Shown here: positions 35,933 to 47,470 of the stretch, one piece after another
How the letters are laid out: every line of letters begins with the position of its first letter
How positions within the stretch are numbered: the stretch's first letter is position 1
Program-made: the position numbers and the translations under genes
Source: Trichostrongylus colubriformis
Lineage: Eukaryota; Nematoda; Chromadorea; Rhabditida; Trichostrongylidae
NCBI GenBank assembly: GCA_963978905.1
Contig: OZ022257.1
Location: 44,340,203 to 44,404,202, forward strand
Direction: 5' to 3'
Length of the DNA stretch: 64,000 nucleotides
The notes under the pieces: generated by a model
The model's input: the letters and a program-made list of their open reading frames with translations, nothing else
What the model was told of the DNA's origin: nothing
Databases searched by the model: none

Positions 35933-36797
35933 TTAGGTTGATTCAAAATAAATCGGACTCGTACAACTTTTTAACGACAACTGGAATTCACTTGAAATAT
36001 GCTCCATCTTTATCGATGACCTCTGCCATGGGTTACGCAGTTCATGGATGCCCTTGCTCCAGAAGACCGGAGGCTGGAGCTCGAAGAACTTGCCGAGTGC
36101 CGTCTTGACGTCGTCGCGAGTTTTGAAGTCTTGGCCGTCCAGATGGCGTTGACTATGGGAGAAAAGGTGGAAATCTGAAGGGGTCAGGTCTGGGGAGTAC
36201 GGCGGGTGTGGAAGCACGGTTCCAATTATACGCCAGCAGCTCGGCCTTGGTCGATCTTGCAATGTGCGGTCTCGCGTTGTCGTGCTGGAAGTAGACATGT
36301 GACCGCCGCCGTTGCGAATTTTGGACATTTGCCTTTAATTCTCGTAATTGACGAACGTAGACGTCGGCGGATACTGTTGTACCTTCATCGAGCGGCTCCC
36401 GGCACTCTACGCCGTGTACGCTCCACCAACCGCGGTTTTCGTCTTCGATGGAATAGTCGCCTGACGCAAACTTCGAATGCCACAAGTACACTGTATTTCT
36501 GGCGGGGGCATTCTCCTTGTAAACTTCTTTTAGACGTCTGCCGATATCCGCGGAATCCTGGCTAAATAGCAATATAAATAGTATGACGTTGCGGATGTGG
36601 TCTCTGGACCGCTTGAAATCGTGCGGCATTGTGGCGGAATGAATTTACTTTGGAGTGATTATTTTGCGGTACTTTGAAGAGCTTTTCATACTCATTCCAA
36701 CGGTACCTCGCGCGTCCATTTTCGTTAAATCGTTGCTGAGTTATGATCTCTAGAAATCATTACTACCATTTGTCCGATTTCTTATGAATCAACCTAA
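35933..36797 (-). mobile_element. Mariner element M3, internally deleted, TA duplication
   Basis: Terminal repeats TTAGGTTGATTCAAAATAAA (35933) and TTAGGTTGATTCATAAGAAA (minus strand, 36797), with TA on both sides. At 865 bp it is about 0.4 kb short of a full mariner. It contains the transposase relic described separately. Confidence 0.88.
35995..36629 (-). pseudogene. Mariner transposase relic with central deletion
   Basis: The minus-strand ATG at 36629 starts MPHDFKRSRDHIRNVILFIL. An HTH and linker follow (LWHSKFASGDYSIEDENRG), fused straight to WWSVHGVECREPLDEG, the region around the first catalytic Asp, so the usual ~110 residues between are gone. HDNARPH (second Asp) is intact. After a frameshift near 36230, LPHPPYSPDLTPSDFHLF (third Asp), DDVKTALGKFFELQPPVFWS and the C-terminal WQR block follow. 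The WWD aspartate itself is not preserved. It cannot be active. Confidence 0.85.
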
Positions 36798-38336
36798 TAT
36801 AATTCGCTTAGTATGTCTCTGCGTGTGTGTATGTCCGTCTGTTTGTCACGAAATTCATATCTCGCGTCGCAGCAAAGCTGGGACGCTGAATTTCACGAAT
36901 GATATAGGGCCAAGGGAACCCCAGTGGTGGTGGACCGAAAGTGACAGCAGCTGATAAGGGCTGATGAGCCTCGGAAGGCAAATGTCGCCAAATCCATTTC
37001 GCATTTCGCGTTGATCCAAGAGCGCTAACACTCATAGATGTGGGGTGGGACGGGACTTTAATGATGGGTGACCCGCATTGATAACGGTTGATGAGGTTTG
37101 ATAAGGAGCGAAAAAAGGCTAGAGTCGTCAAATCCTTTTCCCCTTTCGCATTGGTCCCGGAGCGTTCATACTCACAGGTGTTTTGCGGGTTAGGACGGGG
37201 ACATTGATGGTGGGTGATCCACCTTGATAATGGTTGATGAGATTTGATAAGGAGCGGAAAAAGGCTAGAGTCGTCAAATCCGTTTCCTTTTCGCATTGGT
37301 CCCGGAGTGTTCATACTCATAGGTGTTTTGCGGGGTAGGACGGGGACATTGATGGTGGGTGATCCAGCTCGATGACGGTTGATGAGATTTGATAAGGAGC
37401 ATGAGAAGGCGAATGTCGTCAGATTCGTTCGGCCTTTCGCTTTGATCCAAAACGCTGACACTTACGGGTGTTCAGCAGAGTGGGACGAGAACATTAATAG
37501 TAAGTGATCCAAACTGATAATTGTTGATAAGATTCGCTCAGGAGCATGGGATGGAAAATGTCACCAAGGTCGGTACGTTTTTGCGGCTAACAGTGGAATG
37601 TTACATTCGTAGGTGTTGTAAGGTACAGGGACCTCAATGGTCTTATTGGGTACAGGGGCCTCAGTGATAAGGGCTAACGGTGGCTGATAAGAATCGTTAA
37701 ATCAGATGGGATGAAAACCTTTACATCGCTTGATGCTACTATACGACCGCTCTCGCAAAAGAATCTGATGCTCAGTATCATTAGGTGAGCATATTTTGTT
37801 TGCTCTGATATCACTGACCGATGTATAGACCGCTGAATTGCCTAGCGTTCCAAAAAATGGCGCATTTCTTTTGATACTGCGACGTGAACGGTCGACAACC
37901 ACGAACTTTTAATCATCTCTATACAACGTTCACTGGCGATATCTATTGCATCTGGAACGATTCCATTCGGAAGGATCTCTTTCATGATAAAAACAATCAC
38001 TGAGTAATGGTACTTTGTATGGCAAGATGTTTGTAAGGACACTCAGTGTGCATCGTCCAGATTCTACTCAGTGTGGTCAGAGAGACGGCTGATAAGTCAC
38101 AATTGTACCCCAAAATGATTGGAGCAAGATTGAGTGGAAAGGATGAAGTTGTTACTTCGGGAAGGACCACACCAAAATAAGGATTGTGTAATACATCGCC
38201 CGCTAATCACAACGTTAGACATTCAAGAGTTACTCTCCACAAAGGTGATACTGCAATTGAGAGAGTAGCCTTCCGATAGGGGAGGATGCCCACTTCTGAT
38301 CAGTATGCGGTTGGTTTTCATGCTTACTGTTAACTA

Positions 38337-39550
38337 CCCTAAAGTCCCATAGATAAGAGCGGTTTGATTTACCGGTAAAAAACAATTCTTAAAAATTCTC
38401 AAAATTCTTTAAAAAATTTCTAAAGATTAGCATTGTCTCAAATTTCTCTCCAGCAGCAGTCACTCCCAATGCAACAGTAAAATTAGATTTCTCATAGCCG
38501 GTTTCGCAATTTCAAATTTGGGAGATCATAACTCGGCTCAGACTGCATCTTTTCTCACAGAATAAGCACAGTTTGATTCGCTACACTTTTGGAAGTATTG
38601 TGGATAGTTGCATATCTCGTTTTGAAGAAGGGCTGATGATTCATAGAGCGGGAAAACAAAAAAAGTCGACTTCAAACCATCATTCTTTCCGAACTCACTG
38701 CTGCTGAAGAAGCTGTCCAGATGTTTGGAAAAGTGGGACATAGTTAGCGCTAGATCTGGTGGATATGATAGACGAGTAATGGCTTCAGCCTTCAACTGCT
38801 TCAATTACTGGAAGAGGATTTGTAGAAAATGCGCTTGCGCATAGCTGCCCTGAGGGGTCCCTTGGCACCCATTTCTTTGGGTTTTTCCAAATCAAGGCTA
38901 CTTGAGGTGGTTGGTCAAGCTTGTTTGTTGAGGGCCAATACTTGTGGATATTCCCTGCAAGTATGGGCGCTCATCGCTTTCTGTCGCTTTAGTTAAAGCG
39001 ATTTGATCAATTGAAAATTCGAGCAACTCGTTCTCACTTCTGCACTTCTTAAACCAGGGACAAAGTGTTCAGTACAATGCTTCACCCCCTCCCCTTGCAG
39101 CACTGACATTTGTGGTCACCTTCGCTGAGACTCAGCTAAACAAAAACTCGTGAAGTGAAGTCATCTAAAAAGTGCCATTTTCGCAGTACTTTATAATTTT
39201 CCTATTAACTCGAAAAACTTGTAACATTTCAAGAAAAGCATATATCCGGAAAGAGCAACTTTTTCTCTATCTAAGGAGCACAACTTGTAATTTATTTCAT
39301 GTAGACGCGCTTCGAAGTTTGAGTTTATCTTGTGAACGCGCGAATGCGGCCAGAACTTTCCTTACAACCTAATAAAAATAGCAATAGAAAAAGTATAGAG
39401 AACAGTAAGAATAAAAGTAAAGTTGTAGGCTATTAATGCGATAATCATGAGCACACAGCGCCAAAGAAAAACGTATACAAACGTCAATTTTCATTTTCTA
39501 GCACAAACCGCTCTTATCTACGGGCCGCTCTTATCTATGGGACTTTAGGG
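38337..39550. mobile_element. Unassigned TIR transposon with CCCTAAAGTCCCATAG ends, TA duplication
   Basis: CCCTAAAGTCCCATAGATAA (38337) and its inverted copy ending at 39550 form perfect terminal repeats of 26 bp, flanked by TA (38335-38336, 39551-39552). On the right side the inner part of the repeat (ATAAGAGCGG) is duplicated. Most of the interior is the mariner relic M4, presumably a later insertion. No transposase of its own is visible. Confidence 0.55.
38497..39372 (-). pseudogene. Mariner relic M4, one terminal repeat lost
   Basis: The intact terminal repeat is TTAGGTTGTAAGGAAAGTTC (minus strand, 39372) with TA outside. The other end stops at CCGGC (38497) without a repeat. Minus-strand coding traces: degenerate N-terminal HTH sequence at about 39150-38930, then after a deletion the C-terminal block SYPPDLALTMSHFSKHLDSF to ESNCAYSV (38804-38550). 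It is the same subfamily as M1 at 3690-4570, with matching deletion structure. Confidence 0.65.
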
Positions 39551-39721
39551 TACAAAGATAAACAGGTTTTACGTACCAGCTTCCATAGCTCCTGTGAGTG
39601 TTAACGCTTCGAGATGGGCGCAAAAGCGCAATGGCATTAATCACTTAATACTTCTTATCAGTCTATCAGTTATTATCACCTCCAGTCTTCCAGTATTAAT
39701 GCTCCCTTCTCAAATAACATA

Positions 39722-40403
39722 TTAGGTCTGTGCAGAATAAATGGCCAAAACGGAACACTTTTTTCAAAACGCCATAACTTCGCTCAGACACAACTTTATT
39801 TGTCGAAATAAAAACCATTCGAATCTGCAGAATTTTGCCAACGATCTCGTAAGGAAAATATACCATCACGATCAAATTCAGGATTGCGAAGATTAATGAA
39901 GTCAACGATGGCATTTTCAACATGCATCGTTTCGGCGAACTCCTTCTGACCCAGGTTTGCATCGAGAACCGGGAAAAAGTGGTAATTCGTCAGAGATAAG
40001 TCTGAGGAAGAAGGGGGTGAGGGAGAGTCTCGATCAGTTTCTGCCGGGTGACTTGCGAACTGTGGGGTTTTGCCTTGTTTTGCGCACCCAGTAAAAAAAT
40101 GATGCAGTTAGGCATTGAGCCTCTCCCTCACCCCCCTTATTCCCCAGACCTATCCCTGACGGATTACCACTTTTTCCGGGTTCCCGATGCAAACCTGCGG
40201 CAGAAAAATTATGCACGGTAAAAATGCCATTCTTGACTTTATTGATTCTAGCAATCCCGAATTGATCATGGTGACATATTTTCTTCAACAGATCATTGGC
40301 GAAATTCTGTAGATTCGAATGGTTCTTATTTCAACAAGTAAACTTGTGTCTGAGCGAAGTTATGGCCAGTTATGCTTTGGCCATTTATTCTGCACAGACC
40401 TAA
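39722..40403. mobile_element. Palindromic mariner derivative M5
   Basis: Ends TTAGGTCTGTGCAGAATAAA at 39722 and inverted at 40403, flanked by TA. Both arms encode the C-terminal end of a mariner transposase pointing outward. The minus arm (39980-39760) reads DANLGQKEFAETMHVENAIV and RDRWQNSADSNGFYFDK; the plus arm (40105-40345) reads HPPYSPDLSLTDYHFF and DHWRNSVDSNGSYFNK with stops between. The element is therefore two 3' halves joined head to head near 40060, with no N-terminal half. Confidence 0.75.
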
Positions 40404-40411
40404 TAATACAT

Positions 40412-41234
40412 ACAGTTGGGCTATCGCACAGTGCTGCGCGAATAACACGCTAGAACTATGTAATGGGGAAATGGGTGTTAGTGACCATCCGATTTCTAGG
40501 ACGTCCATATAGCATAGTTACACACTGTAATAGGTGCGATACTGAGTGCAAGCTTCACTGATATCTCTACAAATACCTATCACTCTTCGAGATCTCACAC
40601 TATTCAGCAGTTGATACATCTTGTACATCGTCGTCCAGAGTATATATGTTCACTTGCTGAGCATATAGTGCTTAAATTATTGGGTGTTGATGATCTATTC
40701 ACTTACCATTTCTTATTGCACTGCTGAAGAAAGTCAGCTTTTTATAGAAGTACAAATGATTAAGCGCTCGATTACCCTTGTCACTCTTCGACTGAAGTGG
40801 TCACGCTTGAGTATCTAGATAGTTCAGGAATCGATAGTTTGTGTTCGATTGAATCGAATGGTAGCAATTTTTTCTTTTGCTGACCATCTACAGTCGTCTT
40901 CTCTCACGCAATCACCCAATTACCCGTCTTTGATCGGTATAGTCCAAACGGCGCGGCTCTTAACACAGCTCAACATACTATCCCACATTGTGCGATGCCA
41001 GCACACTGCAGAATGGCGAGTGCAAGTGGTTGGCCTTTACATATGTAGAAGTGCTGTCACAATAATAATGTGGTCTTAGCTTGATAGAGCAACACCAATT
41101 AGTACGCCCATATATTGAGCGGTCGGTTTCCCCCATCACCTTTCACAACCACTCAGCTGCGGACGGACAGGCATACAGACCGACGTTCAAACCAGTAAAC
41201 ACACAAAGATGTTGCTTTATATAATAGAGAGATA
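40412..41234 (-). mobile_element. Short Helitron-like element H13
   Basis: Minus-strand 5' end near 41234 (TCTCTCTATTATATAAAGC, then TTTGTGTGTTTACTGG and TCGGTCTG-type sequence). The 3' end at 40412 has hairpin GCGCAGCACTGTGCG and then CCCAACTGT, where CTGG is expected. It lacks the minisatellite. Anonymous interior; no gene seen. Confidence 0.4.
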
Positions 41235-41871
41235 CAATAGACTGATTCTCGGGTTCCACTTGCTACGTCATCTTTCTCATTATGAACTCGGTTTTTCAGG
41301 CAAAAGTTGAATAGCAGCCTAGTCCGCAAATACCGATCAAGAAGAAGCTCCAGATATTGATCAAATTGATTGGAGTGTTCACAAACGGTCAACCACTGAG
41401 GATCGTACTGGATGTCAGCAAATTACCCAGCTTTAGAGCAATACACTCAAAAGGGTGTCTTATTTGACTTGCACACAGTTCGACGCAAATACTGGGCGAA
41501 GTGTTTATTCTTTTAATTAATGTAAGAGATTACACAGTAACTTGTAATGAATTCAGATAGTTGGATATTTTTTGTAGCTCTAATATATATTTTTCGGAGG
41601 ATTCAGATGACCGTTGACATCATTGATCCCGAATTTGTCTTCTTGGCCGTCAGTTTGTCGATGTACATGTTGAATTCGTTCACCTAACAATGATTTCATG
41701 GTAAAATGAGCATTTCCATAGTTCAGACGTGCAATCAGAGAAACCAACCTGTTGACGTTCCAACTCAGCCACTGTGAACGGAAAAATATCAGGAGCTGCT
41801 AGTTGCTGCAAAGTTCATGGTCTTTTTAGAGATTCCACGTCATTCCAAGTTTCAAGATGGATTATCCGTAA

Positions 41872-43814
41872 CCAGCTGGCGGGCGCACACTACTGCGCGC
41901 GCGATTCATGGCGATGTTGTGCAGAATGGGTTTGATCGGCACGACCACAGTTGTGTATGGAGTTGAGTGGAAATTTCTTTTCCTCTGCCTTAAGCGCAGC
42001 TATTTATTTGGAAAAAAGCAAGAGATGGCGCGATAAAGAAGCATTTTATACTTCAGTCGCTTTGCATCGAACCCATTTTGCATGTCATCGACACGAATCG
42101 TGCAAAATAGTGTGCGCGAGCCAACTTGTTAAGGTCATCATTGGGAAATTGGATAGTTTGAACATTGATAGTTTTGTATTGATTGCATCGAGTGGTAACA
42201 ATTTGTTCACTTGCTGAGCATCTAATTCCTACACAATGATGGCAGATCCATATCCCGATTATCGATATTTACAGTTTTTGTAGAAATGCTTCATTACTTG
42301 GGATTTTACATAGTCTAGCGGTCGATATCCAGTGTTGCTGCCAGTAGCGAATTAGAAAATGATTCTGAGTGAAACGCTTGCTTTGCTGTCACAAATATAG
42401 ATTGTATCATGATTATCAAAGTAGATCGTAGTTTCAAGAGAAATGCACCATTTTTTCGAACGCTAGGCAATTCAGCGGTGGATACTTCGGTCAGTGATAT
42501 CAGAACATAAACAAAATATGCTCACCTAATGACACTGAGTATCAGACGCTTTTGCTGAAGCGGTCGTTCAGTAGTATCAAGCGATGTAAAGAATTTCATC
42601 CCATCCGATTCCTAACGGCTCTTATCAGCCACCGTAAGCGTCACTGAGGCCCTTGTACACAACAGTACTGTTGAGGTCCCTGCACCCTACAATATCTACG
42701 AATGTGAACATCCCACAGTTAGCTGACAAAGCGTACCGGCCTCGGTGACATTTTCCTTCTCACGCTCCTAATCGAATCTTATAAACCATTATCAGCTTGG
42801 ATCACCCACTACTGATGTCCCCGTCCCACTCTGCTAAACACCCGTGAGTGTCAGCGCTCTTGGATCAACGCGAAAGGCAAACGAATCTGACGACATTCGC
42901 CTTCTCATGCTCCTCATCGATTCTTACCAACAGTTATCAATGCGGGTCACCCACCATCAATGTCCCCGTCCTAATCCGCAAAACACCTGCGAGTATGAAC
43001 GCTCCGGGACCAATGCGAAAAGCGGAACGGATTCGACGACTCTAGCCTTTTTACGCTCCTTATCAAATCGTATCAACAGTTATCATTGCGGGTCACCCAC
43101 CATCAATGTCCCCGTCCTACCCCGCAAAACGCCTGTGAGTATGAACGCTCCGGGACCAATGCGAAAAGCGAAACGGATTCGACGACTCTAGCCTTTTTAC
43201 GCTCCTCATCAAATCTTATCAACAGTTATCAAGCTGGATCACCCACCATTAATGTCCCCGCTTCACCTCGCACCTGTGAGTATGAACGCTCCGGGACCAA
43301 TGCGAAAAGGGAAACGGATTTGACGACTCTAGCCTTTTTACGCTACTTATCGAATCTTATCAAGCGATATCAGTGCGGGTCTCCCACCATTAATGTCCCC
43401 GTCTTACCCCGCAAAACATCTGTGAGTATGAACGCTCCGAGACCAATGCGAAAAGGGAAACCCATTTGACGACTCTAGCCTTTTTACGCTACTTATCGAA
43501 TCTTATCAAGCGATATCAACGCGGGTCACCCACCATTAATGTCCCCGTCCCACCCCGCACAACATCTATGAGTATGAATGCTCCGGGGCCAATGCGAAAG
43601 GCGAAACGGATTTGGTGACATTTGCCTTCCGAGGCTTCTTATCAGCCCCTATCAGCTGCTCACTTTCGGTCCACCACCGCTGGGGTTCCCTTGGTACCCC
43701 CTATATAACTTGTAAAATTCAGCGTCCCAGCTTTGCTGCGACGCGAGATATGAATTTTGTGATAGACGGACAAACACACACACAGACATACTAAGCGAAT
43801 TATATATAGTAGGA
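41872..43814 (-). mobile_element. Helitron-like element H1, complete and uninterrupted, non-autonomous
   Basis: Minus-strand 5' end TCCTACTATATATAATTCGC (43814 leftward), then TTAGTATGTCTG and a TG-rich stretch, then CTCGCGTCGCAGCAAAGC. Next come about five or six ~145-bp tandem units (42780-43620), an internal segment (42250-42640), and a 3' region ending in a GC-rich hairpin and CTGG at 41872. The base before the 5' TC is A and the base after CTGG is T. This is the reference copy used here to define insertions in the other copies. No coding capacity was recognised; frames across the minisatellite are repeat artefacts. If it is rolling-circle, it depends on a Rep/helicase encoded elsewhere. 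Confidence 0.65.
42780..43620 (-). repeat. ~145-bp minisatellite inside H1
   Basis: The landmark GAGTATGAACGCTCCG recurs near 42990, 43136, 43278, 43426 and 43568, about 145 bp apart. Units differ by scattered substitutions and small deletions. The same unit occurs in the Helitron copies at 35.2-37.9, 59.3-60.8 and 61.5-63.7 kb. Confidence 0.8.
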
Positions 43815-44159
43815 TAGCAATTTTATATGGAATCATAATCCAACATGTCCTCAGTCAAGATTTCAAAGGATTATATTCTTACTCATAAGAGTTCAAAGGA
43901 TTATATTCCTCCTCATAAGAGCCTTAAATTTTCCGCTCCAACTTTCTCATCACACTGACCAATTCTTAGATTGACGAATAATTACACCAAGTAGGTTGTT
44001 GGTTTACGTGGGAGAGAGGAGGGTGACAGTCGTGCACTTTGGGACAGTGGTTCGGAAAATCAAATGTCACTCTCTTAAAGGTTCCAAATCATTACGAGGA
44101 TTCTGTTTCATCGTACTCTAGGTATATCTGATATTTCAGTTTGTCTATCAAAAGATCAC

Positions 44160-44366
44160 CTTGACAGCTAAAGCCTTTTGCTTGTCTTGGTCTACTCCTT
44201 GAGACGGCTTAGTTGCTGCTTCCTTGCCTTCGTGTTGAGGTTCATTTTTCAACTGATCGAGGTGCTCTGCTTTTTTTCCCTGATTTGGTGGTTTCTCTTT
44301 CGTCACACCTGACGAGGTTTCTGGGCTTGCCTTGCCTCTAGTACTCTTTCTTCGCTCTTGTTTCTT
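44160..44366 (-). CDS. Lys/Glu-rich exon, possible cytoplasmic tail of the same gene
   Basis: Minus-strand stretch of 207 nt (69 codons, phase 0 at both ends) between acceptor TTCTATGGCAG and donor AAG|GTGATC. It is open throughout and encodes KKQERRKSTRGKASP... to ...DQDKQKALAVK, a hydrophilic, charged, low-complexity segment with no recognised domain. Strand and order fit a cytoplasmic tail downstream of the membrane exon. However, the gap is nearly 4 kb and the connecting exon (phase 1 in, phase 0 out) was not found, so it may belong to another gene. Confidence 0.38.
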
Positions 44367-44533
44367 CTGCCATAGAAATAGTGATCAGGAAAGTAGACGA
44401 TTACAATGCATAAGGTCGTTTAACTGTAGTAGTTATCTCCGCTACACACGACACTTAATGCTTATACCTCATGCAGTGCTCTGCATAATTATACAACTGC
44501 CTATAAATTGTCAAAAACTCTCTTGACGCCGAA

Positions 44534-45444
44534 ATGATTCCGAAAAGCCCTCCAATCAGAAAGTGTAGCTATGAGGTTGCGTATCTGCACGTGAATACCA
44601 AATTCTATCTAGAAGATACCAAAAAATTCTCTTCATCTGGTTCGAAGGTACCGCTTTTTGAAATGCCGCTTTTCCTATTCGCAAATACAACCACCTCAGG
44701 TTTATATAATGGTTTATATATGCCAGATACGGCCCCTCAGGTTCTCGCATTGCCTTTGATTTCCACCTGCTGAGGGTGTTTTTTTTTGCAGCATCTTTTC
44801 TTCAAGGTAATGACAACAGCGAAAGTGCCATCTAAACAAAAACCTCAAAAAAGGACTGGGATTGTCCGAATATCAGATTGACAAGAATTATAACGATTTT
44901 ACGCAGACTTTGATAATTCCAATAAGGATTCTGCAGACGTAAAACCAGGAAGAGTACTGGAAAGATCTTGATTTACTTTCTGATGAAGTCAAACGTTACA
45001 TTTCAAAAGGGAGCCTGCTGACCCATTGCGCGTTACATCATCGCTGGAGCGTAATGTGTTATCGATGAATATTTATCAGACGCTGTAGAAGTGCGAGTTG
45101 GTTTCTCGGCGGCAAATAAGGAAGGGATTGATCATGGCCACAAAATTCCAGAAACTGAGCCGATTATGACAAAAGCTGGTTGGACTGAGTGCCTTATACG
45201 TCCTAAGGTTTGTGCTTCTACTCTTTTTTTCCTTCATGTTGTTCTTTCTAATGAAAAAGCTCAATTCTATCTTGGATTTTTTGTGCCACAAAGGATGAAC
45301 CATCCGGTCACTGAGCCTTCATGCATTGTACTCTTCTTCTGTAGTGAATATCTGAGTCCGCACCAACATCTTGTTCTCATGCAAGTAATGCACCAATTCA
45401 TGTCAGATGGAACACTCGAGCATGGTGTAGCCTTCACTTATTAG
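44534..45444 (+). pseudogene. Plus-strand coding-like segments of an unidentified gene, possibly decayed
   Basis: Several stretches look protein-coding by composition and splice-like borders. 44534-44647 encodes MIPKSPPIRKCSYEVAYLHV... and ends SK before GTACCG. About 44951-45062 encodes EEYWKDLDLLSDEVKRYISK in a frame with a TAA just upstream and a TGA at its end. 45076-45207, after ATTTATCAG, encodes VGFSAANKEGIDHGHKIPET... to ECLIRPK before GTTTGTG. The open frame then runs on to a stop at 45444 (SDGTLEHGVAFTY). The pieces do not join in a consistent phase, and two carry stops, which suggests a degenerate gene copy. The product is not recognised. Confidence 0.3.
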
Positions 45445-46179
45445 AATTTTTTATATGGCCTGCAAATGGTTCTATCCTTTATCCATGTGGAGTCTCATGG
45501 GGGGAGGAATTTGGCTCAAAAAAACCATTTCGATGAGTTCAAGGAATTTTAGGCTATTCTTAAAGTATGAAGCCACGTGGTATAAGACTTACTGAAAACA
45601 TTACTATCCAGGATTAGGGATTCGTAAATTTTGCTATCCATAACAATGAAGGACCAAATACTCTAGGACAACAGTTCCCGTCTTTTGTTATTTCGTACAT
45701 ATTTGGAGCTATTTTTTGGTGACTGTATCACATCGATTAGGAAGAGAAGCTTTCTAAAAGGAAGTTCGGAGGAAAATCCCATGTTTTCTAGCTAGACTTT
45801 GTTGCTGGTTTTTCAGTACATTACATAGCCTCTTATACGGAGATGCTTTCTAAATTATTAAGCGAAGCGAGTTTTCGGTCAATACATAGGTAGGTTATTT
45901 GCTGTTTTCTTTTTCGACGCCTTTGTTGCAATTTTGCGGCTCGTAGCTATTGAGGGTGGGGATTAGGTCAGAAGTTGCGAGAAGCTGAGTGTGCATTAAC
46001 CCACATTCTTGAACATTTCATGAGAGTTTTCACGCAACATCGAAGCTCGCTCATGTATTCTGGTAGTAGTAAAATCAGATCTGTACTTGTCTTGCAACAC
46101 ACGCAGCGGTTCCTTATAAAGGTTGCTACTATGGAGCTCTCAGATATATACATTTGAGAAACTCTTGAATTCGATGCAG

Positions 46180-46560
46180 TTAACCCATTACGCATCGCGT
46201 GCAACACATGATGTTGCAAAATTATCAAACCCATTTTGATTTTTGAAAGTATCGTAGTCCAGTGCTACCACCATGCTTTTGAATATAGAGAATAACATAT
46301 CTTTCTGGTATCATTCTCCTACAAACAGTAGGTCGGATCTTTATAGCACGCTTCAGAACAGCAAGCGATGGCGGTGCCAAGTGCGACACATGATGTTGCC
46401 ACACATGAAGGAATAGCGAGGGGTAACTGACGCTGAACAGAAGAAGAGGGGCTGTGTAGGGCGGCAGTGAAGGAAGTTGATGCTTTTCTGTTGCGAACCT
46501 GTTTTTCGGGGAATCATCTGATTTCTCTAGGTATATAGACCCCGAAATGCGCGTGCGAAA
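46180..46560. repeat. Repeat with TTAACCCATTACGCATCGCG end
   Basis: TTAACCCATTACGCATCGCG, then GTGCAACACATGATGTTGC; similar sequence follows MITE R at 23462-23780. GTGCGACACATGATGTTGCC recurs near 46382. TTAA followed by CCC would suit a piggyBac-type end, but no element could be delimited. Confidence 0.25.
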
Positions 46561-47423
46561 TATGATGCTACGTGGCTGTCAGCCATTATATCGCCAAGGC
46601 CGCTCAAAAGCGACTAGAAGACTAATCTCATTTACCGGACACAATTCCGTTGGAAACTACTTGATCTACATCCCTTCGATGGTCTTCCCCTTTTAGCCTC
46701 GTTTATTCTCCTGATATTCAAAGGTTGTGCTCATGAGCTGGTGTGTTAGCGAGGCGAAGGGTGTTCCTGTGTTTAGCGGTTTTTATAACCTATCCTCACT
46801 GGCTGGCTAAAAAAAACCCTGTTTTCTTTATTACAAGCAACGGACCAAAAAATCATGAGATTTCAAGTCTTAGACTGCTGTCCATATAGACTGTATGAAA
46901 ATGGAGAAGACTTACTGGCTATATTAACATATGCACAAGACTATTTTGAGGGTATGCGCGTTGAGATCAAAATTACCTTCGAGGTTGAGGTTTTAGAACC
47001 TTGCGATTTGGAGGGTGGAAGATTCCTCTCACTCTTTTTCGCAAACTTTCTTGCGCCTGCAAATCGACATCGATGCAACTGATAGGCTTATATATGTATT
47101 CGCTTTTAGTATTCATCTTTCATTGAATTTCTACAAGAATGAAATCAAACAGCTTTTTCACAGTCTCGTGTTAAACTTGGAAACCGTTTGACACCATATT
47201 ACAACTTTTGGTTTTTGGAGATGTCTCATCCTATCTTCTCCCCATCTCAAGAACTTTGCAAGTATTGCAGAAGCGCCATTTCTCCGGCACTATTGGTCTC
47301 CTTTATAGTGTGTTCTCATCTCTAACTATACCACCGTTATTCTTTTTCTTACCTCCTACAGCCGTTAAAACAGCAGTAACTGAATGCAACAAATACTTTG
47401 GTATTACAGGATTGGCTTAAGTT

Positions 47424-47470
47424 TTGAGGAGAGACTTTGAGGAGAGACTTTGAGGAGAGACTTTTGAGGA
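47424..47470 (+). repeat. Short tandem repeat, three 16-17-bp units
   Basis: TTGAGGAGAGACTT is repeated three times in a row. Nothing else is associated with it. Confidence 0.8.

Larger units (their letters stand above)
35187..37910 (+). mobile_element. Helitron-like element H7, 5' terminus hit twice, 3' end lost
   Basis: The 5' end TCCTACTATA at 35187-35196 is followed by two complete foreign elements (a TIR element and a mariner), then TATAATTCGCTTAGTATG resumes at 36798. Leader CTCGCGTCGCAGCAAAGC, ~145-bp units (36960-37560) and the internal segment follow. Similarity to the other copies ends near 37910 without a CTGG terminus, so the 3' part is lost or replaced. Non-autonomous. Confidence 0.55.

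Noticed and set aside
36950..37000. Hammerhead-like CTGATGAG in the Helitron leader
   Set aside because: The expected GAAA after stem II is absent and flanking stems are missing.
42844..43469. Repetitive open frames in the Helitron minisatellite
   Set aside because: Same unit translated repeatedly; similar frames appear in every copy, on either strand.
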